Source of the DNA: Isoetes taiwanensis
Lineage: Eukaryota > Streptophyta > Lycopodiopsida > Isoetales > Isoetaceae
Direction of reading: 5' to 3'
DNA: 64,000 nucleotides
NCBI GenBank assembly: GCA_021234155.1
Contig: JAJEKV010000026.1
Location: 18,109,556-18,173,555, forward strand
Below the pieces are notes generated by a model. It was not told the DNA's origin. It searched no databases and saw only the letters and a list, made by a program, of their open reading frames with translations. Below are positions 44,533-54,982 of the stretch, one piece after another. The position numbers and the translations under genes were made by a program. Each line of letters begins with the position of its first letter. Positions within the stretch are counted from its first letter, which is position 1.

Positions 44533-44852
44533 GATAGTTGGTGCGAAAGAACAGCAATCGCATTACCAGAAGAAGACCTTCAACTAGTTCAGGATGAAAA
44601 CGAATTTCTATGCCGAGAGCCTAAATCGGGGCGAGATCAAACATAAAAATAGAGAGGCGCGATAATATTACATACTCTTTGCATGGGTACGTGATCGGGG
44701 CTAAAAAGGGATGGAATATCCAACTAGAGCTGACGGTATATCCGTCAGGCGTGATCGTTAATTTAGATCGTGTCCTTTACCGCTTCCTTTGACCACATTG
44801 GGTTTGCCTTTTTCTTTCGGCCATTTTATTGGCTCTTCTGAGCAACCAGGTG

Positions 44853-44938
44853 ATTGGCATAAGCCAATCTGCCATATGTCAATAAGTGGATTGGCTTATG
44901 CCAATCCTTCAAACCATAGTGGATTGGCTTATGCCAAT
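44853..44938. promoter_or_regulatory. Three ATTGGC/GCCAAT dyads upstream of ABCG
   Basis: ATTGGCATAAGCCAAT at 44853-44868, ATTGGCTTATGCCAAT at 44890-44905 and again at 44923-44938. Each is an inverted pair of CCAAT boxes; the first is the reverse complement of the others. Spacing is 37 and 33 bp. They lie 320-410 bp upstream of the ABCG ATG, a fair place for NF-Y-type binding (inference). Confidence 0.6.
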
Positions 44939-45021
44939 GCAATGTAGTGCTATGCTTGATGGATCGGCCGTTCCGTACGATCAAATTATCTACGCTCGAA
45001 TTTGGTTAGACTCTTAAGAAT

Positions 45022-45112
45022 GGAAACCTCCCCAATTTTCCCACATGGAAACCTCCCGGGCTTTCCATGGAAGCTTGGGAAGGTTCTATATAGGAAAATT
45101 AGGGAGGTTTCC
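45022..45112. repeat. 91-bp inverted repeat (20-bp arms)
   Basis: GGAAACCTCCCCAATTTTCC on the left and its near-perfect inverse GGAAAATTAGGGAGGTTTCC on the right, with a further GGAAACCTCCC copy inside. Contains TATATAGG at 45088. It may be a miniature transposon or the core promoter of the fragment that follows. Confidence 0.65.
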
Positions 45113-45539
45113 ACTTTTCTATTTGGGGCTTTTCAACTTCCTTTTCTGTAGAAAGAGAAGCGCGAAAAGCTCTTGATGCCGAAATCGAATTTGGAGTTTT
45201 TACAAATTTGATCTTCTGATTCATGTTGGATGATCTAAATTTTGCATTTTTGCATGGCAGAAATTTGTATTTAGAGCTCTGAAGCAAGCTCTAAAGCAAG
45301 CGGCAAGAGAAACCGTGATCAAACCCTTCCGGAATTCGACCTGGTATTCTTCTGTAACCGTGAATATTCTTCTGTATATTCTTCTGTAACCGTGTATTCG
45401 TGGGTATATCTTTTAGAAATAGAAACCGGACTTTTGCTTTCGAAGCAGGCGAGGTAGAGATTCAAGAATCAGGAGAGGCAGAGATTCTGCTCCTTTTGTT
45501 TTTATGGGCAAATATCAGCCTTATTGAGCACCTTAGAAT

Positions 45540-45767
45540 CGTTACCATAGTTTGGGTATGCTTCAAAACCTTGAAATCCTGCGAGCATGGGATAATCAAA
45601 TCAATGGAAGCTTGCCAAAATCAGTAGGAAATTGCACTTCATTGATGGTTCTAGGCTTGTCGACATGCAACTTGGCTGGAAACATCCCACCGAAATTAGG
45701 CAGGCTGAAGAACTTGAAGGTTTTGTATTTGCAGTATAACAATATAAGTGAAAAGATACCTCGTTAG
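45540..45767 (+). pseudogene. LRR receptor-like protein fragment
   Basis: About 75 residues with the plant extracellular LRR pattern: NLEILRAWDNQINGSLPKS, CTSLMVLGLSTCNLAGNIPP, LGRLKNLKVLYLQYNNISEK, then IPR and a stop. This corresponds to three repeats of a class XI-like LRR receptor kinase. No signal peptide, membrane helix or kinase follows; the next 300 bp are unrelated. A truncated or transposon-captured copy. Confidence 0.8.
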
Positions 45768-46084
45768 ATAATGGAATGTTCAGAGCCTACAGGCTCCTGG
45801 AGGCGAGAACAATCTCCTCCGCCACAGGGGGACAGATTGAAGGATTCAACGAAATTGGATTCGTTGGAAGCATCCAAATCAAAATTTACAAAACGATCGC
45901 CCATTTCTGTTGAATTCGATCCACCCTGCTTGAATCCAGTTTCTGTCGATTTTGCAGCCCTTACAGAGGCCTTTAAGATCTGTTTTGTTTCTAGTACTGT
46001 TTTTCTGCCCTTTGAAAACTCTCTTCATACCCAGCATCCTTGTACAGAGGAGGTTCTTCACAATCATGTAATGGATTAGTCCGG

Positions 46085-46584
46085 CAGGGCTGCATCCAAT
46101 ATCTCCATAATCCAGTTTTCATCTCGTCGCTTTTACCGTAGCCAGAATTTTTTGAACCTCTGAATGACATGCTAAAAGAACTGCCGTAGCTTGGCCTAAC
46201 CAGTGTAAATTCAAGAAACCACCTTCTTCATGCTCAATTAGGGCTTCCATTCGAAGAACAACAGAATCCTCACCGCCATAATCGTTGCCATCATTTAGAG
46301 AAGCTCGATGTAATCTTCCTCAACAGATGTACTTTTTTTTCCCTGTTCTGATCTTCCCCCTTTTGGTTTTGAACCCTTTTCACTGCCTTAAGCTTTCTGT
46401 GAAGATCATCTGCAAAAATTCTTGTGCCTGGCAAGAGATAATCTCGCATTGAAGCAGTTCCTCTGTCTAATGTTCCATATAATAACCAATACCCAAACTG
46501 GACTTGGGGATTCTGTTTTTGCTGCCTAAACAGAGGAGAATCTAAGCCCCATTCTACTGGGCCACTTTTGATGTTTCTGAACAA
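46085..46584 (-). pseudogene. Unrecognised protein-coding fragment
   Basis: Two protein-like blocks in different minus-strand frames: 46575-46350 (VEWGLDSPLFRQQKQNPQVQ, then GYWLLYGTLDRGTASMRDY, LPGTRIFADDLHRKLKAVKR) and about 46310-46120 (NDGNDYGGEDSVVLRMEALI, then EHEEGGFLNLHWLGQATAVL). The composition is that of a real cytosolic or nuclear protein and not of a repeat, but I cannot name it. It may be a captured gene fragment inside the transposon-rich 45-48 kb stretch. Confidence 0.4.
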
Positions 46585-46909
46585 GCTTCTGAAAGTTAAA
46601 ACTTATCTTGCATTAGATTGGCCAGAAGTGGAGGCAGAGGCAGAGATGCATGCAGATCCAGGTGACATGAAGCATCATATGAGCATGCATGGACTTGTCA
46701 GGCCATACCCCCCTTGGCAGAGGATTGGGAAGAGCTCACAGAGGAGGAGTGGGTGTTTGACAGGGCTCGAGGGCATGGCTTTATCTTTCCTTCTTTGCTA
46801 GCGAGATTTTTGTCCCCTTGCATGGATGAGTAAGTGAGAGAGGGGGAGAAGCCCGTGCACCTTTTGGTTGAACATTCCGACAGATCTCAGGCTCGAGGAT
46901 TGGTTCTGG

Positions 46910-47960
46910 AGGGTTGCATACGAGGTATCTTCGGGATACCAATGGGAGGCACATGGGTATTTGTATCACGTCGTGCAGCGAGGTGTATTGGAACAGATGG
47001 GTGTACATATCAGGTCTAGCCTCTGCCCGCAGTCATTGGTTGAGATCACGACTCACGAGTGACTTCCTAGATGATGCTATAATGGAAGATGTGGAGACTG
47101 GCATATACGCATCTATATTATGTGAGTCTCTTGGAAACACTTAATATTGTATTATACTCTTGTCTAATGCTTCATATCATTTGCGTCCCCATAAAGGATT
47201 ATCAGGCACATGTTGTCTGAAGAGGACCGAGGGCGTGTGCTTTTTGTAGACTCCACTTATTACACGCATGCCCATCCCTTTTGTACAGGGTCTCCAGGGA
47301 GTGACGCAGCATCACAGTTGACTCCCGTATTTCGGGACGACTATGGACCCAGAGTGCGGTGGAGCGACGTACGTGCAGTGTTCTGGCCTGTCGTGCACAA
47401 GTGAGTGATGTTATTAGTTCATACGCACTATCTATTTTTATTGCTATGTATTTTCACCATCTAAATTGTTACAGCGGACATTGGTGGTGGTACCTCCTTT
47501 TGTCGGGCATGGATATTGCTGAGCACCTCGATATTGAGGAGGACGTGAGCACATCGTGGTTATATTTTGATTCCATGGTCGAGGGGTCCCATGGCGAGTG
47601 CCATAGCGTGGTAGAGTTGAATAGGTAAGTTGACCATCATTGCTATTCGCATGCACTTAAATAGTGAGGAGAGGACGGTTCTTAATACTCGCACAACATG
47701 CAGGATATATAGGCTTTATATGCAGATTAGAGGAGCGCCTGGGGATGTGAGAGGCGGTTGCGCCCCCTCTTCATTCGTGATATGGATGCGCCACATCAGA
47801 GGGATTCGGATAGTTGTGGTGTGCATGTGGCTTTGTTGATGCGCATGTTGGCGGATGCCTCTATTCGGGTCCCCTCGAGACGCGGGTGGCAGAGTGCTTC
47901 AGATAGAATGAATAACCGTCTGATGTTTAAGAATTCGCTATTTAACTTTGTTGTGACATT
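46910..47960 (+). pseudogene. Ulp1-like (C48) cysteine protease, four exons
   Basis: Exons are at about 46910-47120, 47197-47400, 47475-47624 and 47704-47960 with GTGAGT/GTAAGT donors and AG acceptors. The catalytic set of a SUMO-type C48 peptidase is visible: VFWPVVHN then GHWWWYLLLSGMDI (His), LYFDSMVEG (Asp), and PHQRDSDSCGVHVALLMRM (Gln and Cys). These proteases remove or process ubiquitin-like modifiers, and in plants they are frequent passengers of MULE and other DNA transposons. The last exon is out of frame with exon 3, so the copy is broken or mis-spliced here. It lies opposite the minus-strand gene set at 48.9-54.3 kb, and both may belong to one large element (inference). Confidence 0.72.
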
Positions 47961-48340
47961 CCACATATTTATATGCCTTTTTGAGTATAAATACATGACA
48001 CGTCACTATGAAACCATCATTCAATTAAATTGGGATTATGTCTATTCCAAAATTGCACCGTATAAGCCTTTTATTGACCATTATATTGAATTAACCACAC
48101 TTTTGCACTGTGTTCATTTTCGGGCTAGGAAGATGCATTTTATGTTGAAATGCAAAGGCATTCAAATATTCGATGCAAATCACCCATATTATGACAGAAT
48201 GTTGGCAATAGAAAAAGCAAGAAATTGCTTATTAATTCGTACATTCACGGATGGCAACTAAATCTAAACATTGAAATTGTAATGCTTTACGGATAAATAA
48301 CAGCAAGCAAGTTGCTACAAAACAGAGATTTTCGTGGTTC

Positions 48341-48361
48341 AAATCGCGCGTGGCGCGATTT
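48341..48361. repeat. 21-bp palindrome C1
   Basis: AAATCGCGCG T GGCGCGATTT, one of about ten copies of the family consensus AAATCGCGCC T GGCGCGATTT found from 48.3 to 53.4 kb. Confidence 0.8.
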
Positions 48362-48901
48362 TCTTGGCATAAATAACGCATTATAATAGAACATAAACTT
48401 AAAAAACTAATCCGATTCATCGTCGGCCAGCGACTGCAGCGATCACGAGATCTGTCGATCATGAACAAACCATGCTCCGGATTCCATATAAGATGGATTA
48501 CAACATCAAAGGGATCAGGATAGAAGCGGGGCGTGATTCATAGCAACGACATCAAGCCGATCCTGAAGTTCTATTTCTAGCTCATGCACCTTTTCTGCGA
48601 GGTCCGCATGGTTCATCGTGCAGGTAATAGAATGTGCCATAATAACAAGCAGAAGGCGGAGACCGAAGCCGATGGTTTGCCAATTTCATGCTAAGGGATT
48701 TATACACACCTAAATTATTGATGGTATATACATACAAATTATTGCAAGTATAGCAAACCGTACACATAATATAAAAACAAATCGTTACCTGAGAACCAAT
48801 AATGCTGATATAAGAACACAATATATATTCAAAACCTTTCGTGTAAAGTATATTTCATATTCAAAACTTTTTGGAAAGTGTATTTCCTGTATACATATAT
48901 A

Positions 48902-49481
48902 TCAAAAAAGTTCTCTTTCTAGAACGATTTTCTCAAGGTCCCTGTCAATTTCCCCTGTCCGATCAAGTTGCGGGTATAGTGTTTGTATCTCTTCGACCGT
49001 TTTTCCTGAAGCTATTTCATGCAAGACACTAACAAAAGCGAAGCAGAAGTCATCTTTGTCAAAATCTTGAGGATGATAGGGGCGGGGATTCAATGGCTTG
49101 TGGACTGATTGAAGCAACACTTTAAAAAGCGTCATCATCCACAATGATCATGCCTTCCTTATCCTCAACACCTAGGGCATCCATCATGTTGCACAAGCAT
49201 TTCACAAATATCTTTTTACATGCCGGTTCTTTAGGGTTTGTGAATGAAGCACATTTGCTTTGATCCCGATGGGCCTTAATCTCTATTTAGCTTCGAGCAC
49301 TACTTTCAAAACATCCCTGTATATTTCTATGCTTCATAGATGACCAAATTACTGTAAAAGCAGTGAAGGCCTGGTCCAACATCTCCTTCGGATAAGGGCG
49401 CGGGTAAACATATTTGGTACGTGTCTCAAATGGTTCTTGCGCATACCATGACTTTTCAAACGTTGCTTTAGGTAACGTCAT
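48902..49481 (-). CDS. Two related short exons of unknown protein
   Basis: Minus-strand frames 49481-49287 (TKYVYPRPYPKEMLDQAFTA, then FTVIWSSMKHRNIQG) and 49144-48902 (NPRPYHPQDFDKDDFCFAFV, then SVLHEIASGKTVEEIQTLYP) share a PRPY-x-P...D-x-x-F-x-x-F block, so one looks like an internal duplicate of the other. They follow the acidic gene upstream (49.6-50.8 kb) on the same strand and may be its last exons. No known family recognised. Confidence 0.4.
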
Positions 49482-49635
49482 TCAAATCAAAGACCAGTAC
49501 TTTTGGGGAAGCCAAATCATTTCTGTAAGGAGAACAATAGCGTATGAGATAAAAGAAATGGAAAACAGCAACGCCGGCGCGATTTCATGAACGATGCATG
49601 TCAACATAATTTAAAAATATGATCTCTAGGAAACT

Positions 49636-50822
49636 CTAAATCGTGCCAGGCGCGATTTCTATATGCTTGTAGTTTGTAAAATGCATGGATATAAAAAAAG
49701 GAAAACTGTTACGATACCTTTCTTCTTCTTCATTCCCCGTGGTGTTTTCTTCCGTTGCATCCTTATTCTGAGTTGTCTCCGGTCTGATAGAAGCACCAAC
49801 CACATCAGTTGAGATGCATGCGATGTGAACTATGCTTGATAGTTCATTACTCTTTACGCTAACCTGGCTAGTGTTTTCAGATTTGGAGTCTTCTTCATCA
49901 CCATTATTGTTATTATCATCATCCTTGTTATCTTCAACCTGTTCTATATTTTTAGGGTCAAGGATGTTCACAGGGATGTCGACAGGTACTTGGTAATCTG
50001 GCTGATCTTCGGTTTCATCCATGATGTTGTGGCCAACGAATAGCTTTCTCAATCCTTCCCGTTCCTTAAGCAAATCTGCAGGTATTTCGACCTTAGAGGT
50101 AGAAGCGTTGTTTTTTGCACTGCCGATTGGTCCCCTAGGTGCTTCCTCTAGTACTTTCTCAAAGAAGAGGTCCAAGAAATTTTTGGCTCGATCATCGGAG
50201 AGGCGGCCTCGACATTTCCTTGCTAACTTCAAAGCTTCTCTACCGATGTAACCCCCAACGTGAAGTTCCCAACAAGTTGTTCCCAATGGACAAAATGCTT
50301 CAATGAGATACTGGGAAAGAACCATAGAGAACCCGCTCTTGTTTAGCTTACCCTTATGTGAAGTTAGGAGCTCATACTTAATGTGGCCCACAAGAATTGG
50401 GTCGTCCTCGTTTTCATCCTCTTCTTCCTCTTCTTCCTCTAACTCTTCCACGACCTTGACACCCTTCCCCTTGTCTTCTTACTCCCGATAGAAGACATTT
50501 CGCGATATCGTTCATCTAGCGATAACACTTGCCATGCTAGCTTGTCTCCGTCTGGTTTTCCCTTGAGCCTTTCATATTCCTTATCATCCATCATGGCTAT
50601 CATAATTATAAGCACATGAGAAATTTTACTTGTTGTGCTGAAGTCACTGTCCCTGTTTTCATCTATGAGGATCGCCTGTCGGATGACTTTCACGCATTCA
50701 AGGTCATTTGCAGCACTTAGAGCATATGCATAGGACATGTCGGAGGGACATATAGTGACAATTGTGTAGTTCATCTCCGTGGTGAAACCATTGCATATGT
50801 TGAAGAGCGTTATTATAGTCAT
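49636..50822 (-). CDS. Acidic protein of unknown function (two frames)
   Basis: Frame 1 (50822-50439) reads TIVTICPSDMSYAYALSAAN, DLECVKVIRQAILIDENRDS, and MMDDKEYERLKGKPDGDKLA. Frame 2 (50451-49636) starts with an EELEEEEEEEDENEDD run, then GHIKYELLTSHKGKLNKSGF, ELHVGGYIGREALKLARKCR, RAKNFLDLFFEKVLEEAPRG, and a second acidic stretch (EDNKDDDNNNNGDEEDSKSE). The two frames overlap where the acidic run begins, so a one-base shift or a very small intron joins them. Probably nuclear given the charge pattern. Unrecognised; likely transposon cargo because palindrome C3 lies within its 3' part and more C copies follow upstream. Confidence 0.45.
49638..49658. repeat. 21-bp palindrome C3
   Basis: AAATCGTGCC A GGCGCGATTT, one mismatch from the consensus. 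A half copy (CGCCGGCGCGATTT) lies 60 bp upstream at 49571. Confidence 0.8.
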
Positions 50823-50977
50823 CAGCGACCATCGGTGCCTCGGCTATCAAGCGAAGAGTGTGATATCATGGGGACCTGCACCCACTTCTGGCAAGGCACA
50901 CTTGAAACCAGTGGACACTTGATAAAAAAAAGTGGATTCCGTCTCCGGAGTCTGCTTCACCATCGCGACTTTTCGTT

Positions 50978-51707
50978 TCAAGTCGGATGCAACTTTAGTG
51001 TGAATCCCAATCGATCTTTGCAGCGTTCTTCAACCTGGCTGCTTGACAAAGTCCTTGGACCAGAATACCTACCTACTTCTTTAGGTCGTGGTTGGGCGTT
51101 ATACTTTTGCATGAGTCCTAACTCCGACAACGACCGACCACTCTCCTGTAAGCCTTTGTAATTCCTCACCAACCGCCTTCTTGAGCACTCTAATATTCTT
51201 CAGCTCGTCGCGCGATGCGCATCTTCAAATGATTCGAGCCTTTCTTTGCCGGGGTTTTCTTGTAAAGAATTTCCTTTCGATTAACCTATCCAGAATCGGA
51301 GATCAGCTCTTGATCGTCAATCCTGAGCCTTCCTCATCTCTCATTTATATGTATATCAAAATTGATGTGTCAACGGAGGAAATCTTCCTTGTGAATCGGC
51401 AACTTTCTTCGGCGTAGGCATCCCGAAATTCATTCCATTTCTCCCATACCAGATCTGAAGCAAATACTATCTTGCAGGCATCCTTGGGCACAGTTGGTTC
51501 CTCGGAAGCATCACCCTTTTCATCTCCTTTTTTTTTCTTTGATCTGGTGCTCTTGGTTTTGTCCTGTATTATCGTCTGACTAAGCGTCCTCTCCAACAAC
51601 TTGAATTCAGCGCTTTTGGACTGGCCATGTCTGGTTGGCATTGGCTTCCCATATTCAATCCACTGGTTCCAAGCATGCCGAAGTTGCTCTATATAGGGAC
51701 TGCAAGG
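50978..51707 (-). CDS. Lys/Glu-rich exons of unknown protein
   Basis: The exon near 51695-51345 begins after a TTGCAG acceptor with PYIEQLRHAWNQWIEYGKPM, then KLLERTLSQTIIQDKTKSTR, SKKKKGDEKGDASEEP and DLVWEKWNEFRDAYAEESCR. A second block near 51172-50978 reads NYKGLQESGRSLSELGLMQK. Both WN/W-containing segments suggest a helical protein. They lie on the same strand as the acidic gene downstream and the exons upstream at 52.8-54.3 kb, so one long multi-exon gene is plausible. No family assigned. Confidence 0.4.
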
Positions 51708-51758
51708 AGCAACCTTGTTAGCTTCATAATCGTAAATAAAATAAATTCTTCTAGTTTA

Positions 51759-52127
51759 AAATCGCGCCTGGCGCGATTTCATATTAGAAAGCAAATCGCG
51801 CCAGAAGAGAAAACGCTTCCTGGATTGGTAGCCGTTTCTCGTCAAACAAGTAAATCGCGCCTGGCGCGATTTCATATTAGAATGTAAATCGAGTCACGCA
51901 AGAATTGCCTAGCCTGAGGAGACTTGGCTATTAGACGGATAGCCTTTTCTCCTGAGGGTAGGCAAGTCCCGCGTGGGGCGTTTAGCATTCTGATATGAAA
52001 TCGCGCGAGGCGCGATTTGCTTGTTTGAGGAGAAACGACTACATTCCAGGAAGCCTTTGCTCTTTAGAGTGGGCAAATCGCGCCTGGCGCGATTTGTCTT
52101 CTGATATGAAATCGCGCGGCGGCGCCA
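51759..52127. repeat. 370-bp fold-back built from nested palindromes (C4-C9)
   Basis: The two ~180-bp halves are inverted copies: the left reads palindrome, CATATTAGAA, half palindrome, CTTCCTGGA, TTTCTCGTCAAACAAG, palindrome, CATATTAGAATG; the right is the same in reverse. Palindromes sit at 51759-51779, 51852-51872, 51998-52018 and 52075-52095, and half copies at 51793 and 52109. The centre near 51910-51965 pairs too (CCTGAGGAGA ... TCTCCTGAGG). A transcript would form a very long hairpin. Confidence 0.85.
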
Positions 52128-52814
52128 AAATCTGAAAATGAAACATAAGGGAAGAGAATTACCTTTTTGTATAAGAATGTTTTCCCATGTCATTCGAGGT
52201 CGCTTATTTCTAGCTTCGGCGGTGTTGTTGATCCGGCCGAACCGGCGGTTCTGCCGAGTATACGTTTATAGAACAAGCGATGCCCGGTATCTTTGTGCCT
52301 TCGATCGGGAACCTTCCGGGCCTCTATTGAATCTTTGGCCATCTATTATCATAAAATGTATGTCGATTCTCGATGAAGTCCTCCGACTTGCTCCACATGA
52401 TTACCTTCCTGGATTACGGTATCGTGCGACACTACATCTGCGGGCATTGGCACTTGCCCGGATTTTCGATCATCTTTGTTCACTATCTCCAATGAGTCTT
52501 TTTTGTCATATCTTCTACCGATATAAATGGCTTTAGTGGACTGAAAAGCCTATCCACGGAATTTGGATGGGTGAAGCTTCGAGGCCCACTAGATACTTGT
52601 CGACATATTTTTTGAGCTTGCTCATCGCCTCCAACGCACGGCCTTGTCATCGTCACTTGTAAGGGCTGCCGTAAACTTCAATGGTTTCCACCTTTAGAGC
52701 TTTCTTCTTCCTTATCCCTCATTGCCTGTAAGTAGACCTTTGCCGGGGCCCTCGTGCTAATGGCTCGTCGAGCAGGTAAAGCCCCTCACATATTCTTTTA
52801 GGAGTCAATGGCTG

Positions 52815-53265
52815 CTAACCGTGTCGACCAAATTTGAAGAGGTTATCGGCCATGTCGTCTGATCTTAATGCAGTCTCTTTAAAAGAGCTAGCACTGCATC
52901 GATTGATCTTCTTTAGGCTCTTCTTATGTTCTTGGCCCACTTCAACTAGCATAGAACAGAAAGAATCGTCCTGTACTTCACATGTAATAAGAATTCCCTG
53001 CTTCTTCATTTGATCAGTCTCTCTTACCCTTGACATGAAGATGAGGTCTGTCTTCCCACCAGTTTTGAATATCTCCACATACCATTCTGACCCCTCTATA
53101 AGATCTTCTTCTGGACATGGAGGTTCCACCTGAGCCTTTATTATTCCAGATGTATCTTCTAACGTCAATACATGCTGCAGGTCTGTAACAGTAACATCTT
53201 CATCTGTCCTTTGCTTTTTCTGTGCTTGTTCCTCCCTCTTTTGCTTGTCTTTTGTGATCCTGTGA
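52815..53265 (-). CDS. Exon 2 of minus-strand gene (unknown)
   Basis: A TTTCACAG acceptor at 53265 precedes ITKDKQKREEQAQKKQRTDE, then TVTDLQHVLTLEDTSGIIKA, EGSEWYVEIFKTGGKTDLIF, VQDDSFCSMLVEVGQEHKKS and SDDMADNLFKFGRHG. It joins in phase to exon 1 at 54271-54147. No domain recognised; the N-terminal part is highly charged. Downstream frames (about 52700-52200) look protein-like in fragments, such as RICEGLYLLDEPLARG. Confidence 0.5.
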
Positions 53266-53327
53266 AATTACAGCACATGGGTAATCTTTTAATGCTAAAA
53301 TATATGCTATGTCGAAACATATGCAAC

Positions 53328-53416
53328 AAAAACGCGCTTGGCGTGACTTGAAAAGAATAAAGAGCAAGTCCATTTACTTAATTGGAGCTAACAAAAACGC
53401 GCTTGGCGCGATTTGA
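53328..53416. repeat. Two palindromes C10 and C11 in intron
   Basis: AAAAACGCGCTTGGCGTGAC at about 53328 and AAAAACGCGCTTGGCGCGAT at about 53394, each followed by TTGAAAAGAATA. They form a 66-bp direct repeat within the intron between exons 1 and 2, a diverged branch of the C family. Confidence 0.7.
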
Positions 53417-53824
53417 AAAGAATACAGAGCAGGTTCATTTACTTAAAATGTTCAGGACATAACTAACTATAAAAAATACAACTTAAATTGTCGAATCTTC
53501 ATCTCCAAATATAGAAACTAATGTAATGCCTTATTCAACTGCGGCTTTGACACAAATAACTATAAACACCACAACTTAAAGAGTTGAATCTTCATCAGAG
53601 GACAGAACTAACTATAAAAAACACAAGTACCTACTGAATACTGTTTAGCCACACATTAAGCATTTATTTGCATACATTTTTGGGACATATGAACTCTAAT
53701 ATTAGAGGACACATGCTTCTTATCGGAGAATGACTCTATTATTACAGAAAAACATCCTAAAAACCTAACAAAAAAAGGGACACAGAACATCAATTACAGA
53801 ACAAAAACAGATCAATTACCTGAG

Positions 53825-54146
53825 GGGGTAAAAGCATGTTAGGGTGTCCCTTAAAAAGTATTATTTAGTGACCAAAAAAGTACCTAAAAAGGTACCCAGG
53901 ACTGGGTACTGGGTAGCCGTGTAATATCTCAATAAAAGTTACATTTTAGAACTTTTATATATATTTTTGTCTCCGGTAGCATTATCTTTATCTTAACTTT
54001 GAATATTAATGCGTCCTTGACTTTTATTTTGGACCTTTGTACTAGTTTTAATGAAAATAAAAATGAGAAAGTACCCAGTTCTGAAGTACCTAGTGTATGT
54101 ACTTTTGCAGGTTCCAAAAGTGGTACACCCTAACATGCTTTTACCC
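53825..54146. mobile_element. 322-bp MITE inserted at a splice donor
   Basis: The ends are GGGGTAAAAGCATGTTAGGGTG and its inverse (trimmed by mismatch), flanked by GAG on both sides (53822-53824 and 54147-54149). Subterminal AAGTACC/GGTACC motifs are mirrored. Removing it restores CAG|GTAATT, a splice donor for exon 1 of the minus-strand gene. Family not assigned; a 3-bp duplication is compatible with several superfamilies. Confidence 0.75.
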
Positions 54147-54271
54147 GAGGCGCTTGTTGGATTTGTGCTTTCTGCTTGTTCAGCAGCCTCCAGGCTTGGG
54201 ATTTGTGCTTTGGGCTGTCGCCCACCTCTACCTGCGCCTCGGCCGCGGCTGCCAGATCCTCTAGACGCCAT
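54147..54271 (-). CDS. Exon 1: RG-rich N-terminus of minus-strand gene
   Basis: The ATG at 54271 opens MASRGSGSRGRGAGRGGRQP, then AQIPSLEAAEQAESTNPTSA. The RG repeats resemble RNA- or DNA-binding RGG tails. The original donor was split by the 322-bp MITE, so splicing here is probably impaired. It pairs in phase with exon 2 at 53265. Confidence 0.55.
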
Positions 54272-54530
54272 AGAACTGCAAGTGCAGATAATATGAGACT
54301 GGGGTTTTGGTTTAAACTTATATGTATGCGTTCATAATCTAGGCCGTCAGATTTACAACCGTAAATTCAAATTCGCGTCCTTTTTAATTTATACCGCCTT
54401 AATTAACCGCCCGTCCCGCTCATTTACAAATTTAAATTGTGTTTTTCTTTTTAGTGCAATTTCAAGATAACAAATAATTATTAATTTCAAGAAACGCATA
54501 TGTGGCAATCTACTACCACCTAATCGGCCA

Positions 54531-54613
54531 CCTACTATCAGAGCACCCAAGATCATTCCTACTATCAGAGCGCCCAAGAACAATCGACTATCAGAGCGCC
54601 CAAGATCTGTCTA
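54531..54613. repeat. Short tandem repeat, three units
   Basis: CTATCAGAGC[AG]CCCAAGA occurs three times at about 27-bp intervals. A second doublet, CCTTCAATCCCATTCGAT, follows at 54628-54661. Confidence 0.8.
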
Positions 54614-54673
54614 CAAGGCCTTCAATCCCATTCGATCGAGCCGCCTTCAATCCCATTCGATGTCTGCTGAACT

Positions 54674-54982
54674 ATGGTGAGTGTGATTCCATTCCGAATG
54701 CATTCTCTTGTTCTCTATTTTTCGTCCTCTATTTTTTCCAATGCATTCGGTTTCTTTATCAGTGTCGGAGAAGAATGCTATCTTTTAACAGCAAACTTGA
54801 AGCGCCGAGTAGGATTGTGTAAAATCGAAGATCTGAATCCATGTTCTATGTGTCATGGTGTTCCTCTTGGAAAAAGTTTCTGTAAGATTTCCATTATAAA
54901 CTGCAATTATGAAGATGAGGCTCTTCCAAGAAGACATCCGGGGTGGCGTCTACGGTTGGTGGTGGCGTGGGCACATTTGTAG
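54674..54982 (+). CDS. Hypothetical cysteine-containing protein fragment
   Basis: A 102-residue frame, probably joined from exons, containing TANLKRRVGLCKIEDLNPCS, then CHGVPLGKSFCKISIINCNY and EALPRRHPGWRLR. The cysteine spacing hints at a small zinc-binding fold but does not fit a family I know. The first part (FRMHSLVLYFSSSIFS) may be intronic. Low certainty. Confidence 0.3.
   Translation: MVSVIPFRMHSLVLYFSSSIFSNAFGFFISVGEECYLLTANLKRRVGLCKIEDLNPCSMCHGVPLGKSFCKISIINCNYEDEALPRRHPGWRLRLVVAWAHL

Noticed and set aside
48341..53416. CRISPR-like array from the repeated 21-bp palindrome
   Set aside because: Spacing is irregular over kilobases, the setting is a plant nuclear genome and no Cas genes exist.
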